From the NCBI RefSeq assembly GCF_020026305.1, contig NZ_CP075691.1:434001-498000 (forward strand): a stretch of 64,000 nt of DNA. The letters run 5' to 3'. Position numbers and translations under genes: made by a program. This document shows positions 17,614 to 25,766 of the stretch, piece after piece (the first letter of the stretch is position 1; each line of letters starts with the position of its first letter). The notes beneath the pieces were generated by a model. It searched no databases. It was not told the DNA's origin and worked only from the letters and a program-made list of their open reading frames with translations. Source of the stretch: Streptomyces sp. 135. GTDB lineage: Bacteria > Actinomycetota > Actinomycetes > Streptomycetales > Streptomycetaceae.

Positions 17614-17891
17614 TACTCCGATGAATACAAAATTTTTCCTGGCGAGCCGGAAGGACCGACGCACACTTCCCTGTGCACCCCTCCCCCACGCGCCGCACCC
17701 GCCGAAGGGGCGCCAATACGCGCGACCCGTCTTCCTGGACACGGTTCTGGCTGTACAGGGCAGTGATCGCCCGCGTTCACGTGGATCGCGTACGATGCCG
17801 CCGCCCCGCCGGGCCAAGATCGGTCGACGGCAACTCCCCACCCCTTGCGGCTTCTTCAGTCATCCGATGTATGGTCCACTGCGGACGGTTC

Positions 17892-17907
17892 GTCCGAAAT
17901 TTCGGAC
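17892..17907. promoter_or_regulatory. Perfect 16-bp palindrome in the 500-bp gap before the hydroxyacid dehydrogenase
   Basis: GTCCGAAATTTCGGAC is its own reverse complement and stands 126 bp upstream of the dehydrogenase ATG. A second, shorter GTCC...GGAC pair lies just left of it (17874-17886). Nothing else coding is seen between 17534 and 18033. The site looks like an operator for a dimeric regulator; which family binds is unknown. Confidence 0.55.
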
Positions 17908-18033
17908 AGGCCGCGCCAAGCTTCGACATCCAGCCGGACTTTTCCGCACACACCCGATCGGCGCCCGGCCGCGGGCCATACCGCTGACAGGGCGTCAGCG
18001 GTGTCAGCACAGCAGCCGAGGAGAGGAATCGAC

Positions 18034-19044
18034 ATGGCCGAGACGGCACCCCGAGCCACCGCACTGCTCGTCATGGAGGAGGCACGCAGGCCGGACGTCT
18101 ATCCGCCCGAGGTACTCGCCGGCATCGACCGGCTCGTGGACCGGCAGGGCCCGCCCCTCACCAGGGAGCGACTCGACGACCACCCCGAGGCGCTGCGCCG
18201 TGCCGAGATCCTGCTCACCGGCTGGGGCGCTCCCGTCCTCGACGAGGCCTTCCTCGCCCGGGCGCCCGCGCTGCGCGCCGTGCTCATCGCGGCGGGCTCC
18301 GTGCGGCACGTGACCACGCCCGCCTTCTGGGCGCGCGGCATCCCTATCGTCTCCGCGGCGGCGGCCAACGCGATCCCGGTGGCGGAATTCGCTCTCGCGC
18401 AGATCCTCCTCGGACTGAAGCAGGTGCACCGCGTCAGCCGCGAAGCGGCAGTCGGCCGCCGGTTCCCGCGCGACGTCGAGGTCCCGGGCGCCTACCGCTC
18501 ACGCGTGGGGCTGCTGGGGCTCGGCCACATCGGGCGGCTCGTCGCGGCGCACCTCGGCCGCTTCGACGTCGAGGTCCTCGCCACCGATCCCCTCACCGGC
18601 GCGGACACCGCCCGGGAGATGGGCGTACGGCTCGTCGGCATCGAGGAGCTCTTCGCCACCTCCCACGTGGTCAGCCTCCACGCGCCGCTCCTGCCGGAGA
18701 CGCGCGGCGCGGTCGGGGCGCGGCTGCTGAACTCCCTGGCGCCGGGCGCGACGCTGGTCAACACGGCCCGGGGCGCGCTCATCGACGAGGAGGCGCTGAC
18801 GGAGGTCCTGCGGGCCAGGCAGGACCTGACCGCCGTCCTGGATGTCACGCACCCGGAGCCACCGGCGCCCGATTCACCACTGTTCACGCTCCCCAACGTC
18901 GTCCTGACCCCCCACGTGGCCGGCGCCCTGGGCGCCGAATGCCACCGCCTCGGACACCTCGTACGCGACGAACTGGAACGTTTCCTGGGGGGCCGCCCCC
19001 TCCAGCACGCCATCGATCCGGGCCGGGCGGCGTCCTTGGCGTGA
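18034..19044 (+). CDS. D-isomer-specific 2-hydroxyacid dehydrogenase
   Basis: Cytoplasmic NAD(P)-dependent dehydrogenase of 336 residues that interconverts a D-2-hydroxyacid and its 2-oxoacid. The inserted Rossmann domain begins VGLLGLGHIGRL (GxGxxG), and the catalytic residues are Arg246 (NTARGALID), Glu275 (HPEPPAP) and His294 (TPHVAGAL). The ATG at 18034 follows GAGGAGAGGAA. It is transcribed away from the PL6/GH29 operon across a 500-bp gap with a palindrome. Members near sugar loci often act on sugar acids; a link to uronate breakdown is possible but not shown. Confidence 0.9.
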   Translation: MAETAPRATALLVMEEARRPDVYPPEVLAGIDRLVDRQGPPLTRERLDDHPEALRRAEILLTGWGAPVLDEAFLARAPALRAVLIAAGSVRHVTTPAFWARGIPIVSAAAANAIPVAEFALAQILLGLKQVHRVSREAAVGRRFPRDVEVPGAYRSRVGLLGLGHIGRLVAAHLGRFDVEVLATDPLTGADTAREMGVRLVGIEELFATSHVVSLHAPLLPETRGAVGARLLNSLAPGATLVNTARGALIDEEALTEVLRARQDLTAVLDVTHPEPPAPDSPLFTLPNVVLTPHVAGALGAECHRLGHLVRDELERFLGGRPLQHAIDPGRAASLA

Positions 19045-19236
19045 GGGGCGGCCCCGTCCCCGGCTCCGCGCTTACGCCCCCGGGCGGATGGACGCGGCAC
19101 CGGCCTCGGCCCTGTACCGGGCCCCGGCCGCGGGGACGTGGGGCCCACGGCCCCGCAGCGCATCCCGGGCGGATGGTCCCGGCTCCACCCTCACTCCCAA
19201 CACACCGCCCCCCACCGACCAAACCCCACCCCAACC

Positions 19237-20055
19237 TCAACCCCGTACCGCCCTCACATACGCCTCGATCGCCGGACGCGGCTCGCGGCCGAGCAAGGGG
19301 TGCAGGTCGTTACGGCCGATCGACGTGCCGTCCAGGAAGCCTGCGGTGATCGCCGCGTACGTGCTCAGCAGCATCGGCACCTGGAAGGGCAGGGCCTGGC
19401 CCGCCTCGATGACGGCGGTGCGGGTGGCGGCCAGGGTGTCCGGTTCGTAGGAGCCGCCGAGGGCCGCGGCCAAGTCGGCGCCGCCCAGGGGGCGTTCGCC
19501 GACCAGTTCATAGGTACGGCCCACATGCTCGGCGGGGGCGAGCGCGACGCGTGCCGCGACCTCCGCGAGGTCCTCACGGGCCACGGCGGCCAGACGGCCG
19601 CTCCCCAGTGGCGCGGCGATCGTGCCGTCGGGGCCGGGCGCGGCGACGGCGGCGAGGAACTCCGCGTACAGGCCGTTGCGCAGCACCGTCCACTCCAGCG
19701 AGGAGGCGCGCAGTCTGCGCTCGGTCCAACGATGGGCCAGCGCGTAGGTGAGGTGGTCGCCGTCGCCGCTGAGGCTGGTGTAGACGAGGTGGCGCACGCC
19801 CGCCTTCTCGGCGGCGGATATCGCGGCGTCGTGACGGGCGATGACGACGTCGTCCTCGGCAGCCCCCGCGGAGATCATCAGGAGGGTGTCGACACCGGAG
19901 AAGTCCAGCGACGCCGGGTCGTCGAAGTCGATGCGGCGCTCGCCGGGCGCCGGGGCCCGGGTACCGACGACGAGATCATCACGGCCGACGGCGCGGGCGA
20001 GGCGGGCGGTGACGAGCTTGCCGAGGGCACCCGTGGCGCCGGTGATCATGAGCAT
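19237..20055 (-). CDS. NmrA/QorB-like NAD(P)H-binding oxidoreductase (atypical SDR)
   Basis: Protein of 272 residues. An N-terminal Rossmann motif MLMITGATGALGKLV is followed by the features of QorB-type quinone reductases: no Tyr-x3-Lys pair, and a C-terminal helical lid ending RNDLHPLLGREPRPAIEAY. Such enzymes reduce quinones with NADPH. It is divergent from an HxlR-type regulator, the same arrangement as qor2/qorR pairs in other actinobacteria, so control by that regulator is likely. Confidence 0.85.
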   Translation of the reverse strand: MLMITGATGALGKLVTARLARAVGRDDLVVGTRAPAPGERRIDFDDPASLDFSGVDTLLMISAGAAEDDVVIARHDAAISAAEKAGVRHLVYTSLSGDGDHLTYALAHRWTERRLRASSLEWTVLRNGLYAEFLAAVAAPGPDGTIAAPLGSGRLAAVAREDLAEVAARVALAPAEHVGRTYELVGERPLGGADLAAALGGSYEPDTLAATRTAVIEAGQALPFQVPMLLSTYAAITAGFLDGTSIGRNDLHPLLGREPRPAIEAYVRAVRG

Positions 20056-20160
20056 GGGATGGTTCCCCCGTCGAGAGTGGTTCCTCTTGGTGGAGCCGCT
20101 GGTCAGCGGCCCGGGACCATCTTCATCGGCGGCAACCCGGCCGCGTAAGGAGGCACTTGA

Positions 20161-20583
20161 ATGTCAGCAGGGCACACCGCGGTAACCACTCCCGCGGCCG
20201 GGGAGCCGGTGATCACCTGCGAGACGCCGCAGGACGAGTGCGGGGTCCGGGACGTCCTCGACCGGCTCGGTGACAAATGGTCGGTGTACGTGGTCGTCGA
20301 ACTCGCCGCGGGCGTCCTGCGGTTCAAGGAGCTGCAGCGCAGGATCCACGGCGGCATCTCGCAGCGGATGCTCACCGTCACGGTGCGCCGCCTGGAGCGT
20401 GACGGCCTGGTGAAGCGCACCGTGTATCCGACGATCCCGCCCCAGGTCGAGTACGAGCTGACCGAGATGGGCCACAGCTTCACGCACCTCGTCAAGGCGC
20501 TCGCCGACTGGTCCATCGACCACCGGCCCGCCATCGCCGCCGCCCGCGCCGACTACGACTCGGCGCAGGGGGACGACGTCTGA
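20161..20583 (+). CDS. HxlR family transcriptional regulator
   Basis: Winged-helix regulator of 140 residues. The DUF24/HxlR domain runs about 25-125: RDVLDRLGDKWSVYVVVEL, then RFKELQRRIHGGISQRMLT as recognition region. Two cysteines (20 and 27, in VITCETPQDECGV) sit just before the domain; in related regulators such cysteines sense quinones or oxidants. Its start is 105 bp from the divergent reductase. It probably represses that gene and its own. Confidence 0.9.
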   Translation: MSAGHTAVTTPAAGEPVITCETPQDECGVRDVLDRLGDKWSVYVVVELAAGVLRFKELQRRIHGGISQRMLTVTVRRLERDGLVKRTVYPTIPPQVEYELTEMGHSFTHLVKALADWSIDHRPAIAAARADYDSAQGDDV

Positions 20584-20640
20584 CGCGCCGAAGCCGGGCA
20601 GAAAACCGTGCGGCCGACAGAGCCGTGCCTGCCGGAATTC

Positions 20641-20728
20641 CCGTGCGGACCGGAAAACGACCGTGCGGGCCGGAAAAGACCGAGCGGGCCGGAAAGACCG
20701 AGCGGGCCGGAAAGACCGAGCGGGCCGG
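20641..20728. repeat. Tandem array of 18-20-bp units feeding a terminator arm
   Basis: Five units in a row: 20641-20660, 20661-20679, 20680-20697, 20698-20715 and 20716-20728 (truncated). The consensus is CCGAGCGGGCCGGAAAGA; the first two carry T for A and extra A residues, and a weaker copy lies at 20623-20640. The last unit is also the left arm of the terminator that follows. The array lies between the HxlR stop and the convergent MMPL gene. Confidence 0.9.
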
Positions 20729-20772
20729 TCGGGACGCTCCCCCGAAGGGGACGCCCCGACCGGCCCGCTCGG
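20716..20772. terminator. Very strong bidirectional terminator hairpin
   Basis: A perfect 18-bp outer stem (20716-20733 with 20755-20772) encloses a second, imperfect stem around a CGAA loop (TCCCC/GGGGA), so almost the whole 57 bp is paired. It separates the HxlR gene (plus) from the MMPL gene (minus), 17 bp from the latter's stop. The upstream repeat units carry the same 13-nt arm (CCGAGCGGGCCGG) and could pair with the right arm instead. Confidence 0.88.
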
Positions 20773-20788
20773 CGCGAACCGCCGCGTG

Positions 20789-23008
20789 TCACCTGCCGAC
20801 AGGCTGAAGCTCCCGGTCGGTCTCGGCCTCGGGCGAGGCCGTGTCGCCGAGGGCCTTGTGCAGCTTCTCGCCCTCCACGTCGACGTTCGGCAGCGCCTTG
20901 TCCAGCCAGCGCGGCAGCCACCAGGCGGACTTGCCGAGCAGCGCGAGCACGGCGGGGACGATCGCCATGCGGACGACGAACGCGTCGAACAGGACGGCGA
21001 CGGCCAGACCGAAGCCCATCATCTTGATCATGTCGTCGTTCTCCATGATGAAGCCGGAGAAGACGCTGATCATGATGATCGCGGCCGCGGCCACGACCCG
21101 TCCGCCGTGGGTGAAGCCGGTCACGACCGACTCGCCGGGGCTCGCCCCGTGGACGTACGCCTCCCGCATCCGGGTCACGAGGAAGACCTCGTAGTCCATC
21201 GCGAGACCGAAGACCACGCCGATCATGAAGATCGGCATCATGCTCATGATCGGGCCCGGCTGGTCGACGCCCACGATGTCCGCGAGCCAGCCCCACTGGA
21301 AGACGGCGACGACTGCGCCGAGCGCGGCGGCCACCGAGAGCAGGAAGCCGAGCGCGGCCTTGAGCGGGACCAGGATCGAACGGAAGACCAGCATCAGCAG
21401 CAGGAACGCGAGGCCGACGACCAGGCCCAGGTAGGGCAGGAGCGCGTCGTCCAGGGTCTGCGAGAAGTCGATGGTCATCGCGGTCTGGCCGGTGACCAGG
21501 ATCTCGGAGCCGGTGTCGGGCCCGATGTCCTGGGCGCTGGAACGGATCGACTTGACCAGTTCCTCGGTCTCGTGATCGCTCGGCCCCGTCTCGGGGACGA
21601 TGTTCATGATCGCGGTGTTGTCGGCCTTGTTGGGCGTGGGGGGTGTCACGGCGGCCACGCCGTCGACCTCGGCGAGCTTGTCGCCGACGGTCTTGGCGGC
21701 GTCGGCGGCCCCGGAGTCCTTGCTGACGGTGACCATCAGCGGGCCGTTGAAGCCCGCGCCGAAGGACTCGGACAGCATGTCGTACGCCTTGCGCTGGGTG
21801 CTGTCCGGCGCGGCCGTGCCCTCGTCGGGCAGGCCGAGTTCGAGGCTGGCGGCCGGGACCGCCACCGCACCGAGGCCGACGACCGCGACGAGCAGCACGG
21901 CGAGCGGGCGGCGCAGCACGAAGCGGGCCCAGCGGGTGCCGAGCTTGGGCTTGGCGTTCGGGTCCTGGAGTTCGCTGGTGGACTTCTTGCGGTCCTTGCG
22001 GCGCAGCACCTTGCGGCCGGCGAAGCCGAGCAGCGCGGGGATCATGGTGAGCGCGATGAGGACGGCGACGACCACGGTGCCCGCCGCGGCCAGGCCCATC
22101 TTGGTGAGGATCGGGATGTTGACGACGGCGAGGCCGGAGAGGGCGACGACGACGGTGAGTCCGGCGAACACCACGGCGGAGCCCGCGGTTCCGGTGGCGC
22201 GGCCCGCCGCGTCCTCGGGGGTGCGGCCCTCGGCTATCTCCGCGCGGAAGCGGGAGACGATGAAGAGGGCGTAGTCGATGCCGACGGCGAGGCCGATCAT
22301 CATCGCAAGCGTGGTGGTCGTGGCGGAGAGGTCGAGGACGCTGCCGAGCGCGCCGATGCTCAGCGTGCCGATGCCGACGCCGATGATCGCGGTGAGCAGC
22401 GGCATGCCCGCGGCGACCAGCGAGCCGAAGGTGAGGATCAGGACGACGGCGGAGATCGCGATGCCGATGAGTTCGGCGCTGCCGCCCATCTCCTGCTCGG
22501 CCATGACGGCGTCGCCGCCGGTCTCGACGGTCAGGCCCGCGTCACGGGTCTGGTCGGTGGCCTTGGTGAGGGCGTCACGCGACTTGTCGGTGAGCTCGGG
22601 GGCGGGGACCTTGTACGTCACCGAGGTGTAGGCCGTGGTGCCGTCCTTGCTGACGGTCTTCGCCTTGTACGGGTCTTCCACGCCCGCCACCTGCGAGCCC
22701 TTGCCGATGGCCGCGACCATCTTCGCGACCTCGGCCTTCGAGTCGGCGGAGGTGATCTTCTCGCCCTTGGGGGCACGTATGACGACGCGGGCGCTCGCGC
22801 CGTCGGCGCCGGAGTCGGGGAAGCGCTTCTCCAGGACGTCGAAGGCCTTCTGCGACTCGGTCCCCGGCATGGAGAAGGAGTCCTCGGGCGGTGCGGGAGC
22901 GGTCGAGGCAGCGACGCCCGCACCGACGAGGAGCGCCACCCAGAGCAGCGCCACATAACGGCGTCGCCGGAAGGCGAGGCGGCCTAGTTTGTACAGGAAC
23001 GTAGCCAC
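20789..23008 (-). CDS. MMPL family RND-type transporter
   Basis: Membrane exporter of 739 residues with 12 predicted helices in two repeated halves. Each half has an extracytoplasmic loop after the first helix and a proton-relay Asp-Tyr pair (GLAVGIDYALFIVSR and GLAMDYEVFLVTR). MMPL proteins of actinobacteria export lipids, pigments or drugs using the proton gradient. It lies 340 bp downstream of a UvrA-like resistance ATPase on the same strand, which hints at a drug-resistance role. The C-terminus ends in a charged cytoplasmic tail. Confidence 0.92.
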   Translation of the reverse strand: MATFLYKLGRLAFRRRRYVALLWVALLVGAGVAASTAPAPPEDSFSMPGTESQKAFDVLEKRFPDSGADGASARVVIRAPKGEKITSADSKAEVAKMVAAIGKGSQVAGVEDPYKAKTVSKDGTTAYTSVTYKVPAPELTDKSRDALTKATDQTRDAGLTVETGGDAVMAEQEMGGSAELIGIAISAVVLILTFGSLVAAGMPLLTAIIGVGIGTLSIGALGSVLDLSATTTTLAMMIGLAVGIDYALFIVSRFRAEIAEGRTPEDAAGRATGTAGSAVVFAGLTVVVALSGLAVVNIPILTKMGLAAAGTVVVAVLIALTMIPALLGFAGRKVLRRKDRKKSTSELQDPNAKPKLGTRWARFVLRRPLAVLLVAVVGLGAVAVPAASLELGLPDEGTAAPDSTQRKAYDMLSESFGAGFNGPLMVTVSKDSGAADAAKTVGDKLAEVDGVAAVTPPTPNKADNTAIMNIVPETGPSDHETEELVKSIRSSAQDIGPDTGSEILVTGQTAMTIDFSQTLDDALLPYLGLVVGLAFLLLMLVFRSILVPLKAALGFLLSVAAALGAVVAVFQWGWLADIVGVDQPGPIMSMMPIFMIGVVFGLAMDYEVFLVTRMREAYVHGASPGESVVTGFTHGGRVVAAAAIIMISVFSGFIMENDDMIKMMGFGLAVAVLFDAFVVRMAIVPAVLALLGKSAWWLPRWLDKALPNVDVEGEKLHKALGDTASPEAETDRELQPVGR

Positions 23009-23348
23009 GGCGAAAGGGACTCCCGTCGGGTTGGGCAGGCAGGAAACGACCCTCCTTCCGCACGATCACCGCACGTCAGGGGGTCCAGCAGGATGCCTCT
23101 CCATCCTCACTGCCGATCCGGGGGCGGGAGTCCGCCTGCGAGCCGGACTATCGGCCCACGGTCGCTGTACTGCGTGCGGTGGAGTGTCATCCCCTGGGAG
23201 GAGGGCCGAGGGCTCCGTCTAGGCCACAGGGTGCAGTCACGTGTCAACAGTTTCGTCGTCATTGGCGCGGAACATTCGGCTCCCCTTCACCGCGTACCTG
23301 CATGATGTCCCGTTTCGCCCGGTGGCCCGGATGTCTCGCGCCTCCGCG
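23009..23348. other. 340-bp intergenic region before the MMPL gene
   Basis: No supported gene. It would hold the MMPL promoter on the minus strand. An inverted repeat AGTCCG-N9-CGGACT (23129-23149) is the only clear dyad and could be an operator. The frames open here are shadows without ribosome binding sites. Confidence 0.5.
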
Positions 23349-25613
23349 TCAGCCGACCACGTACTCCCGGAGATGCCGCGCCGTCACGGTCTCTCCCCGC
23401 ATGACGAGTTCGGCCGGGGTGCCGGTGAAGACCACGCGTCCGCCGTCGTGACCGCCGCCGGGCCCCAGGTCGACGAGCCAGTCGGCGTGTGCCATGACCG
23501 CCTGGTGGTGCTCGATGACGATCACGGAGTTCCCGTCGTCGACCAGGCGGTCGAGCAGGGCGAGGAGCTTGTCGACGTCGGCCAGGTGCAGTCCGGTGGT
23601 CGGCTCGTCGAGGATGTATGTAGACGACTTCTCTGCCATGTGGATGGCGAGTTTCAGCCGCTGGCGCTCGCCGCCGGAGAGCGTGTTGAGCGGCTGTCCG
23701 AGCCGCAGATAGCCGAGGCCGACGTCGGAGAGGCGGCCGAGGATGGTGTGGGCCTGCCCCGCCGGGAAGAAGTCGTGGGCCTCGGCGACCGACATCCCGA
23801 GGACCTCGCTGATGTTCTTGCCGCGCAGCCGGTAGGTGAGCACCTCGGCGGTGAAACGCTTGCCGTCGCACTCCTCGCACACGGACGCCACCCCGGCCAT
23901 CATCGCGAGGTCGGTGTAGAGGAGCCCGAGGCCGTTGCACTTGGGGCAGGCGCCCTCGGAGTTGGCGCTGAACAGCGCGGCCTTGACGCCGTTGGCCTTG
24001 GCGAAGGCGGTGCGGATCGGGCCGAGGAGTCCGATGTACGTCGCCGGGTTCGAGCGGCGCGAGCCGCGGATGGGCGACTGGTCGGCGACCACCACGCCCT
24101 CGCGGCCCGAGAGGTAGCCGTGGATGAGGGAGCTCTTGCCGGAACCCGCGACGCCGGTGACGACGGTGAGCACGCCGAGGGGGATGTCGACCTCGACGTC
24201 CTTGAGGTTGTGCAGGTCGGCGCCCTTGATGGAGAGCCGCCCCTTGGGGGTGCGTACGGTCTCGCGCAGCCGGGCACGGTGGCCCAGGTGGCGTCCGGTC
24301 AGGGTGCCGGACGCGCGCAGGCCCGCCACGTCGCCGCTGTAACAGATCTCGCCGCCCGCCTCGCCGGCGCCGGGGCCGAGGTCCACGACGTGGTCGGCGA
24401 TCTCGATGACCTCGGGCTTGTGCTCGACCACCAGCACCGTGTTGCCCTTGTCGCGCAGCCGCAGGAGCAGGTCGTTCATGCGGCGGATGTCGTGCGGGTG
24501 CAGACCGATGGTCGGTTCGTCGAAGACGTACGTCACGTCGGTGATGCTGGAGCCGAGGTGGCGGACCATCTTGACCCGCTGCGCCTCGCCGCCGGAGAGC
24601 GAGCCCGAGGTGCGGTCGAGGCTGAGATAGCCGAGCCCGATCTCGGTCAGCGACTCCAGAAGCTCGCTCAGCCCGGCGATGAGGGGCGCGACACCGGGAT
24701 CGTCGAGCCCGCGCACGAATGTGGCCAGGTCGCTGATCTGCATCGACGAGCACTCGGCGATGTTGAGCCCGTCGATCTTCGAGGAGAGCGCGGCGGCGGA
24801 GAGGCGGGTGCCCTCGCAGACGGCGCAGCGGGCGAAGACCACGGCGCGGTCGACGAAGGCCTTGATGTGGGGCTGCAGGGAGTCGCGGTCCTTGGCGAGC
24901 CAGGTCCGCTGCATCTTGGTGACGAGGCCTTCGTACGTGAAGCCGTTGGAGCCCGCCTTCACCTTGACCGGCTCCTTGTGGAGGAGGTCGGCCCACTCCT
25001 GCTCGGTGAAGTCCTTGAGCTTCTTGTCGGGGTCGTAGAAGCCCGAGTTGACCAGGATCTGCCAGCTCCAGGAGTCGACGGCGTAGTACGGGACGGTGAT
25101 CGCGCCCTCGTTCAGCGAGAGTTCGCGGTCCAGGAGCTGGTCGACGTCGACCGTGGAGACCTCGCCGGTGCCCTCGCACTCGGGGCACATGCCTTCGGGC
25201 AGATTGAAGCTGAAGGCGCCCGAGGTGCCTATGTGGGGGACGCCCAGGCGGCTGAAGATGATCCGCAGCATCGTGTACGCGTCCGTGGCGGTGCCCACGG
25301 TGGAGCGGGAGTTGGCGCCCATCCGCTCCTGGTCGACGACGATCGCCGCGCTGAGGTTGCGCAGCGCGTCGACGTCGGGGCGGCCGAGGCTCGGCATGAA
25401 GGACTGGATGAACGCCGTGTACGTCTCGTTGATCAGGCGCTGCGACTCGGCGGCGATGGTGCCGAAGACCAGCGAGGACTTTCCGGAGCCGGAGACCCCG
25501 GTGAAGACGGTGAGCCGCCGTTTGGGGAGGTCGACGGAGACGTCCCGCAGATTGTTCTCGCGGGCTCCGCGGACCTGGATGACGTTGTGGCTGTCGGCGG
25601 GGCTGGTCTTCAC
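23349..25613 (-). CDS. UvrA-like ABC-F/excinuclease paralogue, DrrC-type drug resistance ATPase
   Basis: Soluble tandem ABC ATPase of 754 residues. Walker A motifs GVSGSGKSS and GVAGSGKSS, signatures SGSLSGGEAQR and LNTLSGGERQR, and zinc-finger cysteines (CPECEGTG; CPKCNGLG; CEECDGKRF) match UvrA. It is about 200 residues shorter than true UvrA and lacks the UvrB-binding insertion, as in DrrC and related self-resistance proteins that strip DNA-binding drugs from DNA. The GTG at 25613 follows AAGGAG by 6 nt. The housekeeping repair function is unlikely; the drug is unknown. Confidence 0.9.
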   Translation of the reverse strand: MKTSPADSHNVIQVRGARENNLRDVSVDLPKRRLTVFTGVSGSGKSSLVFGTIAAESQRLINETYTAFIQSFMPSLGRPDVDALRNLSAAIVVDQERMGANSRSTVGTATDAYTMLRIIFSRLGVPHIGTSGAFSFNLPEGMCPECEGTGEVSTVDVDQLLDRELSLNEGAITVPYYAVDSWSWQILVNSGFYDPDKKLKDFTEQEWADLLHKEPVKVKAGSNGFTYEGLVTKMQRTWLAKDRDSLQPHIKAFVDRAVVFARCAVCEGTRLSAAALSSKIDGLNIAECSSMQISDLATFVRGLDDPGVAPLIAGLSELLESLTEIGLGYLSLDRTSGSLSGGEAQRVKMVRHLGSSITDVTYVFDEPTIGLHPHDIRRMNDLLLRLRDKGNTVLVVEHKPEVIEIADHVVDLGPGAGEAGGEICYSGDVAGLRASGTLTGRHLGHRARLRETVRTPKGRLSIKGADLHNLKDVEVDIPLGVLTVVTGVAGSGKSSLIHGYLSGREGVVVADQSPIRGSRRSNPATYIGLLGPIRTAFAKANGVKAALFSANSEGACPKCNGLGLLYTDLAMMAGVASVCEECDGKRFTAEVLTYRLRGKNISEVLGMSVAEAHDFFPAGQAHTILGRLSDVGLGYLRLGQPLNTLSGGERQRLKLAIHMAEKSSTYILDEPTTGLHLADVDKLLALLDRLVDDGNSVIVIEHHQAVMAHADWLVDLGPGGGHDGGRVVFTGTPAELVMRGETVTARHLREYVVG

Positions 25614-25716
25614 TGAGCACTCCTTGGCAAGGACGGAGAGGGAGAGTAAGAGAGAGGGAGACTGCAAAAGCGTACACCGTACCCAGTAAGCGTGCGGGGC
25701 TCTTTCGGAACGCGGA

Positions 25717-25745
25717 CGCCCCCGCGGTCGGTGACCACGGGGGCG
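25717..25745. terminator. Terminator after the epoxide hydrolase gene
   Basis: An 8-bp stem CGCCCCCG/CGGGGGCG with an inner GGTC/GACC pair lies 21 bp beyond the epoxide hydrolase stop, towards the upstream region of the UvrA-like gene. Confidence 0.7.
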
Positions 25746-25766
25746 CTGGAGTCGACTCCGCCGAGG

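Noticed and set aside
20641..20728. A possible CRISPR array
   Set aside because: Units of about 18 bp abut with no spacers and there are no cas genes; it is a simple tandem repeat joined to a terminator.
20663..22987. A 774-codon plus-strand frame opposite the MMPL gene
   Set aside because: Asp/His/Arg-rich shadow translation that begins inside the tandem repeats; the MMPL gene on the other strand is complete.
23241..25616. A 791-codon plus-strand frame opposite the UvrA-like gene
   Set aside because: Shadow frame; all ABC motifs are on the minus strand.
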